Assembly: GCA_009809945.1 (NCBI GenBank)
Contig: WTPW01002576.1
Coordinates: 1-64,000, forward strand
Direction: 5' to 3'
DNA length: 64,000 bases
From: Gigaspora margarita
Taxonomy: Eukaryota > Glomeromycota > Glomeromycetes > Diversisporales > Gigasporaceae
The notes under the pieces were generated by a model, which had not been told where the DNA came from, ran no database searches, and saw nothing but the letters and a program-made list of their open reading frames with translations. This document shows positions 58,340-64,000 of this stretch, in pieces. Within the stretch, counting starts at the first letter, position 1. Every line of letters starts with the position of its first letter. The position numbers were made by a program, and so were the translations under genes.

Positions 58340-58700
58340 GTAATAACAGTATAGTTTTTTGATAATATAATTTTCAGCTGATATATTATCGCGGTATGTT
58401 TTATCAAAAACTATACTCTAATTACCAAAATTTGCTGATGAACATCACAAAATTCATCACGTGTCCCACTAATTTTCAAATCAGCTGTAACATTAGAAAT
58501 AACATTAGAAAAAAAATAACACTAGATTTACAGCTGATTTGAAAATTAGTGGGCACTAGAAAAATTTTTTTGTTTTTGAAACCTTTCAGTTTCGTCTTAT
58601 GAATCATAAAATTCTTCAGAAACCATGACACAGTCTTCGGAACTTCAGTCCGATAATGGATGTTCCATAAGACGAAACCGATTAAGAGTTTCAAAAATTT
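58340..58700. repeat. Three consecutive palindromes between copies B and C
   Basis: The first is at 58342-58432 (ggtaataacagtatagttt and its mirror). The second is at 58463-58556 (cccactaattttcaaatcag and its mirror). The third is at 58572-58700 (tttcgtcttatg and cataagacgaaac). Each looks like a separate short foldback MITE, together forming an insertion cluster. Confidence 0.85.
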
Positions 58701-58894
58701 TTCAAGTGTCTCAAATTAGCTGTAAACGAGTAGATACAATAAATTGACGTGTTCTAAAGCAAAAATTTCTTACTTTTCAGAAATAAGGTGTAAACTTTGA
58801 CGTTTACCTTATGGTTGTTGGTTGGTTGGTCGATAATACAAAATACATACAATAATATAAATTAAACTTTAAATCAAGTGACCTACTACAATGG

Positions 58895-59105
58895 TACTAC
58901 CATATTTCATACACAAGGATAAAGTTTAGTTATACTACCATATTTCATACACAAGGATAAAGTTTAGTTATACTACCATATTTCATACACAAGGATAAAG
59001 TTTAGTTATCATACACAAGAATAAAGTTTAGTTATCATACACCAAGGATAAAGTTTAGTTATACTACCATATTTCATACACAAGGATAAAGTTTAGTTAT
59101 TAAGT
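58895..59105. repeat. 38-bp minisatellite
   Basis: About five units containing atttcatacacaaggataaa and gtttagttatactacca; one or two units in the middle are shortened. The copies are nearly identical, so the expansion is recent. Confidence 0.93.
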
Positions 59106-59236
59106 CAAAAAAGAACATACACTGCGCAGCTACCTTATTTGTAATATTTACATGCTATGCTGTACATACATACATCTATGTGCTATTTGCCGCAAAATGA
59201 GTATGTCAAATATCTGGACGTAGCAATCGTTAAGTT

Positions 59237-59534
59237 AGGACCCCGGACATCTTTGATATAGGTCATAACTGAATTTTGGCCAATTTTGATCTAATTTGCT
59301 GAAAATGTCAAAATCTATTTACTTAAATAACTTCCGATTCAGTAATCAGAATTGAATGAACTTTTTTTTGTTAGATGCGCCTCACTGAGAGCTTCATTTT
59401 AAAAAAAAGTTCATTCAAATTGGACTACTGGATGCCAAGATAATTGCCAAAAACTGTTTTTTTGCTTCTCAAATTTCAGGGGTTTTTGCTGAATTGCGTA
59501 ATGTATGACCTCTGTACTATATGTCTGGGGTCCT
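59237..59534. mobile_element. hAT-type MITE, AGGAC family, copy 3 (reverse orientation)
   Basis: 298 bp, aggaccccggacat to atgtctggggtcct, with the 8-bp duplication gttaagtt (59229-59236 and 59535-59542). Copy B at 55240-55262 (aatcattaagttacttaac) is the empty site. The ends are cleaner than in the other two copies, suggesting the youngest insertion. Confidence 0.95.
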
Positions 59535-61831
59535 GTTAAGTTACTTAACAATAGAACAGTATTTATAGAATTGATTAGTTAGTAAGGGTAATATAGGAAA
59601 TTAGAGCACTGTATTATTATTGTATAATAAAGAAAAATAGAATACTCAACTGTGTCAAGTCTGTTTTAATCCCATGATCTCAGCAACAAGTTTTGTTGGT
59701 GAATAACTCTAATTCCTCGGATCAAACTCAACACACGCCTCTATTGAAGTGACTTCTTTTGTTAGGGTTGAATAGTTGTTAGTACGATTTAATTAACTGT
59801 GCCACCACTACCCGGAAGCCTAGTCATCTTTCACCATTACAACTTGTATAATTATTTTAATTATTCGTCTCGATAAAGCTATATAATCCTCGGTTTCTCT
59901 TTTTAAAGGCAAAATTATTTTAGAATTTTAAAATAAATCAACCTCAACCTCAACCTCAATCTCAACCTCAACAAAACGCTAATATTCTATAAATTCATCC
60001 TCTGATAATCTTACTGTTGAACCAAGATGTAAACATTTAATTAAAGGTACAACAGATTTGTTCAACACTAAAACAGAAGATCAGACAATTCCTCAATTCT
60101 CCACCTTTATTTTTTCAGGATCACCTTTTTGTTGATCATTATGTATATATGCACCTTATGTACTACTTCATCTCCATTATCACTTCCTTCTCCATTCCTC
60201 CTTCAACACTTCCTCCTCCACTGACACCTCTCCTCATCATCAGTTTATAGAAACATATCTTCAAATAACATACCAAATTATGATCAGAAAATATGTAAGG
60301 AAATTGACCTGTCGCAATAATAGAGTTATTGTATTATTATGTTTTGTATGTTTAAAATTTGCAAATTACTTTATTCTACTTTTACATTATCAATGATATT
60401 AATGAAAAAGGATTCTTTCTTTGCAAGGAAATATATATTTTAAAAAAAAATTACCTTCTTTATGATTCTTAAAAAACTTTTTCTCTTAAGTGAATGTGCA
60501 TATTGCTATATAAGTCATCAATAAATTACTACACATTATATATTTCATTTATCTAAAAAATATCCAACAAATTTCATATACGATGTATTGTCATATGTTG
60601 TGTTTTATTCACAAGTTTTTTCTGGCAATGTGCCTGAAATAATCTTTCACAAAGTTACAAATTTTTATTATGTTTGAAATGATCATTCCAGATGCATTAA
60701 TATATATATAAATTATAAATCAATGTGAGTTAAGGTTTTTTTTTGGTAGATTAATTTAGATTTCAGACTAACCAAATCATGAGTGCACACATCCTCTTCG
60801 TTTAATTCTGTAAAACTCTATTTCTTGTATTTGAATGTTAGATGTGTATTGATAACGTAAAAGTTTTTTTTCACTTTGTCACCGGTAAACATATTATAAA
60901 ATGTTCAGACATATGTTTCAGAAAAAGTACTCTGTGTCAATTAAGTCATATTTCACAAGAGATAAAATTATATAGTTTGCATGGTCAAACAGATTGAACT
61001 TATTAAAGTATCTTTATTGTTTGATCTTTTAATCAGTATTCTAAGGTTAAATATGAATAAAAAAAATTTTGATATTCATAGCATTTGAAAGTATAATATA
61101 AAATAATACGAAAGTAGTATACCGAATAGTGGATTTGGAATGATCATCCAATCTGAATCGTAAAATCAGTTTAAATCAAGAGATTCACATTGCACTAATA
61201 TTAAAATAATTAGACTTAAAGATTTCAGATTCAAATGGTTTCGGATCAATTCCGGATCAACACGGATTTTTCGTATATTTAATAACCTAGAATTTAGATT
61301 ATTTGTTGTAATTCTTTAAATACAAGTTTATGTATATCGTAAATACACGTAGTCAAATTAACAAAGGTGATGCGTACATATGTACTGCTGTACTTTACAT
61401 TACCTCTTATTATTATCAATTGATCAATTGTAATACTGTAATTGACCCAATACCAATATCGATATTGCCATATGGTTCATTATTACATATGTCATAGATA
61501 CACACACTAAAGAGTATTAAACTTAATTAAATGTTATAATTGCTAGTCAGACTTTACCCAAATAAAAAAAAATTAAATAACAATTATTTTACAAAAATCA
61601 AATAAGATTATATTAATCCTGAATTTGCTTCAATTCCAGTACCTACTCCAGTCCGATTATATGCACTAGAGTATATATGCTGTTTCAATTAATTCTAACA
61701 ATCCCTAGATTGTAGTAGATATTATCTATAGTATATTACTCATTATGTAAATATTATTAGATTTTCTTATATAGAAAGTCTTTTTTGTAATAACATTTTC
61801 AGGTGAGGTATAAAATGTGCTAATTACTATA

Positions 61832-61934
61832 AAGTCCCAAATATAAGCAACCCCTGGAAAGTATTTCAAAGTTACTGAAATTAAACAACATTTCCAAAAA
61901 CCCAGTCTTGAGGGGTTGCTTATATTTGGGACTT
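61832..61934. mobile_element. 103-bp MITE with 24-bp perfect inverted repeats
   Basis: Ends aagtcccaaatataagcaac and gttgcttatatttgggactt are perfect mirror images. Copies A (50925-50945) and B (58040-58062) lack it. The word taatta flanks both sides, although the exact duplication length is unclear. Very young relative to the block duplication. Confidence 0.9.
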
Positions 61935-63774
61935 CTGGGTAATTAATATTTAATCGACAACAATAGTCTTAATGTACAATCAAAAAAATAAAACATTGAA
62001 ACAAGAAATAATGGGGAGTTTTTTTTTTGAAATGATTTAACGATAACTTTAAAAATCATTGTCTTAAAGTTATTAATATAGACATGTATTTTGGCCAATT
62101 AAAAAAAAATCCTTTAGAAGCTTAATATCATTTGTAAATCTTAAAGTTATTCTGAAAACAATGACATATGGAGAATCGATTAATCTAAAAGCTGAAAATC
62201 TATTATTATAAACAAAGAAATCAAAGGTTATACTAACTTTTGTTTCACCTTTGGTCAAAAAATAAAACAAATTCTCTTGGCGAGTACCTTTTTAAGGAAA
62301 TTCATCTAATGGTTTAACAAATTAAGTTATCCGCAAATCATATAATGGCAAAAGCTTTGGACAGACTTATCATATAATTATCTATAATACCATATTCGGT
62401 AAATTTGTAAAGTTTCAGACTATGATTATTATTGTACGTAAATTATCGTTATTATTATTTAAAGATAATAACGATAACTGATAAGTTGATCACAATACTT
62501 TATATAGCTCGAATATCCTCATGAACAAGATTTATTGATATAGTCTTTTATTTAGTATAATCTAATAGCATTATGTATCGTATGTACATACGAACGTACG
62601 TAAGTATTGTACATGCAGTCTTGAAATCAGTTAGAATGGTTACTAATTTTTCAAAACAAGAACTTCTTGCTTGTATTTTGATGAGTCATTAGAGCATTAT
62701 GTGACAAAAATAGTAATTCATAGATCTCTCGATGCAAACAATACTTTATAGTTTCTAAAATATATCAAAAATAAATGAATAATTTACAAATTAGAATCCA
62801 AAGGGATTTTAAAGTGGATCGAAAATTTAATATGTAACCTTTTGTTCTTTTAAAATATAGATGCGCAGAATGCATTACTTGTGGGAGGACAACAGCTAAT
62901 ATAACAAATACATATCTCCAAGAAAGGTTCATCATCACGAATTAATAAGCTTATTTTGATAAACCATTTAACAAATTTTTTGTTATAGTTTCAGTCTTTT
63001 TTTTTGTAGTAAAATTTTATTTATGTAGTGCAGTATTGACAAAATATTAAATGACTAGATTATTTTAGTCTTTCTCGTGGAGAAAATAGTTGCCTAAAAT
63101 TAAATTTGATTAAGACATGTATGGACTTATAATACATGGAAAATTAGATGTGAACCTTTTTACGGCTTAATAAAAAATGAATATTATGATCGCACGCCAC
63201 GAGTGCATCAGCATGTGGAAATAAATTTCCTTATAAATCCCCAAAAAAATTTATTTATTTTTCTTGAACTTGCGTATCCATGTTTAAAAAAAAAAATGGC
63301 GAAATTGGGCTTTTTTTTAGCTTTGAAAATCGAAAAGATTATACATCTCCATGCGAAAAAATATTTGTAAAAGTTCCCAAAATGAGCTACGTACAAATAA
63401 AGATAAATTAGCATTTCTTTATTTCATGTGTTAAATTTTTTGTTTTGCTTTTTTTTTTTTTTTTTTTTGTCATTAATAACATGAAATTTATTAGATATTG
63501 TATTTGTGTTCTAAATTTGAAAATCTCTTGGAATAAATAGGTTTTTTTCTTAGAGTGGATTAAAATTACCTAGCATACATTCAATAGTATAAAGAAAATT
63601 CTTGAGCTATTAAGAGTAAATATAATGAACATGTGCTGAAACATGTATAATAACGAAGTATATGATGAACTTGTGCAAACTTACACCCATGATATTCATG
63701 AAATTCATGATACCGGAATCTGTGGTCTATCAAAAGCATTTTATGTATTTTTAGAATTTCAACAATGGTACATT

Positions 63775-64000
63775 AATTTCTGATAAGTTTTGTTAAACAG
63801 AAACAGAAAAGAAAAAGGTAAGAGAATAAGGCAAGGGAATAAGGCAAAAAAATAAGGGGTTTTTTTTTTGTCCGAAGAACATTATGGTAGAAGTATAGAG
63901 TAACATGGCCTGACTTTCTCGTGATTGGTCAATTATATTTATACAGTTTAAAGTACTTTTACTCCTTGATACAGTATAGTAAATTTTTTTTAAAAAAAAT
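63775..64000. repeat. Repeat shared with 44320-44520, cut by the window edge
   Basis: It begins tctgataagttttgttaaac and follows 44320-44510 closely, including gaataaggcaa and gtcaattatatttata words. It joins copy C abruptly at about 63772, which marks the true end of the duplicated block. Confidence 0.85.

Larger units (their letters stand above)
59150..63770 (+). repeat. Long duplicated block, copy C
   Basis: It matches A to its end near 63770. About 300 bases present in A after 48180 are missing, and a hAT-type MITE (59237-59534) sits at the breakpoint side. A small MITE at 61832-61934 is also private to this copy. The small ORF equivalent (near 59933) is degenerate. Confidence 0.82.

Noticed and set aside
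58895-59105. CRISPR-like array
   Set aside because: Units are contiguous with no unique spacers, in a eukaryotic repeat setting.
48140-63770. Copies A, B and C as LTRs or as a viral or LTR-retrotransposon fossil
   Set aside because: No paired terminal repeats around an internal region and no recognisable polymerase, integrase or capsid-like sequence. The blocks are direct copies of one long unit.

Overview
This window looks like transposon-dominated chromosomal DNA from a fungus of the arbuscular mycorrhizal group (Glomeromycotina, Rhizophagus-like). Three things suggest this. The DNA is extremely AT-rich. A decayed hAT transposase at 42716-43990 carries a BED-like N-terminus of a kind I remember as common in those genomes. 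Broken minus-strand protein fragments between 5750 and 26330 resemble a large repeated protein family that I also remember from them. The organism call is therefore inference from memory, not a search result. I find no intact host gene, no rRNA or tRNA gene, and no LTR retrotransposon, Polinton or other viral fossil.

Region 1-8700: a 2.2 kb foldback element (396-2601), then a cluster of non-autonomous hAT-type elements whose 8-bp target duplications are perfect. One is a 1.2 kb element (3443-4676) with two further elements inside it. From 5750 to 7738 the minus strand carries the C-terminal half of a decayed protein gene, cut by two copies of the same 280-bp hAT element. One of those copies holds a second hAT element.

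Region 8700-21708: a Russian-doll nest. An element here called E (ends AGTTG...CAACT, complete copy 7741-8621) has a second copy split into 8773-8925 and 19724-21708. The roughly 10.8 kb between has imperfect inverted ends and a 6-bp duplication, so it looks like another element (F). F contains a four-unit foldback, a nearly full-length LINE on the minus strand (10758-16077, 16-bp target duplication), low-complexity DNA with an assembly gap, and a GGGTCAGACC-rich foldback. The right part of E carries a 980-bp SINE-like retroposon (20642-21621).

Region 21709-26330: further minus-strand pieces of what looks like the same protein gene (its N-terminal portion), interrupted by a tRNA-headed SINE (22440-23050) and by 2 kb of ATCGAT satellite and pyrimidine-rich DNA. 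Read together, one gene has been torn over about 20 kb by successive insertions.

Region 26330-47000: Mutator-like and Harbinger-like MITEs, a non-autonomous retroposon that shares the LINE 3' end, and long inverted duplications (29820-34300 against 44200-46920 and 36290-37490). It also holds one copy (D) of a long duplicated block with a 59-codon ORF, and a decayed hAT transposase flanked by TTTCGAAA palindromes.

Region 48140-64000: three direct copies (A, B, C) of the long block, each with private insertions. The other copies act as empty-site controls that order the insertions in time.
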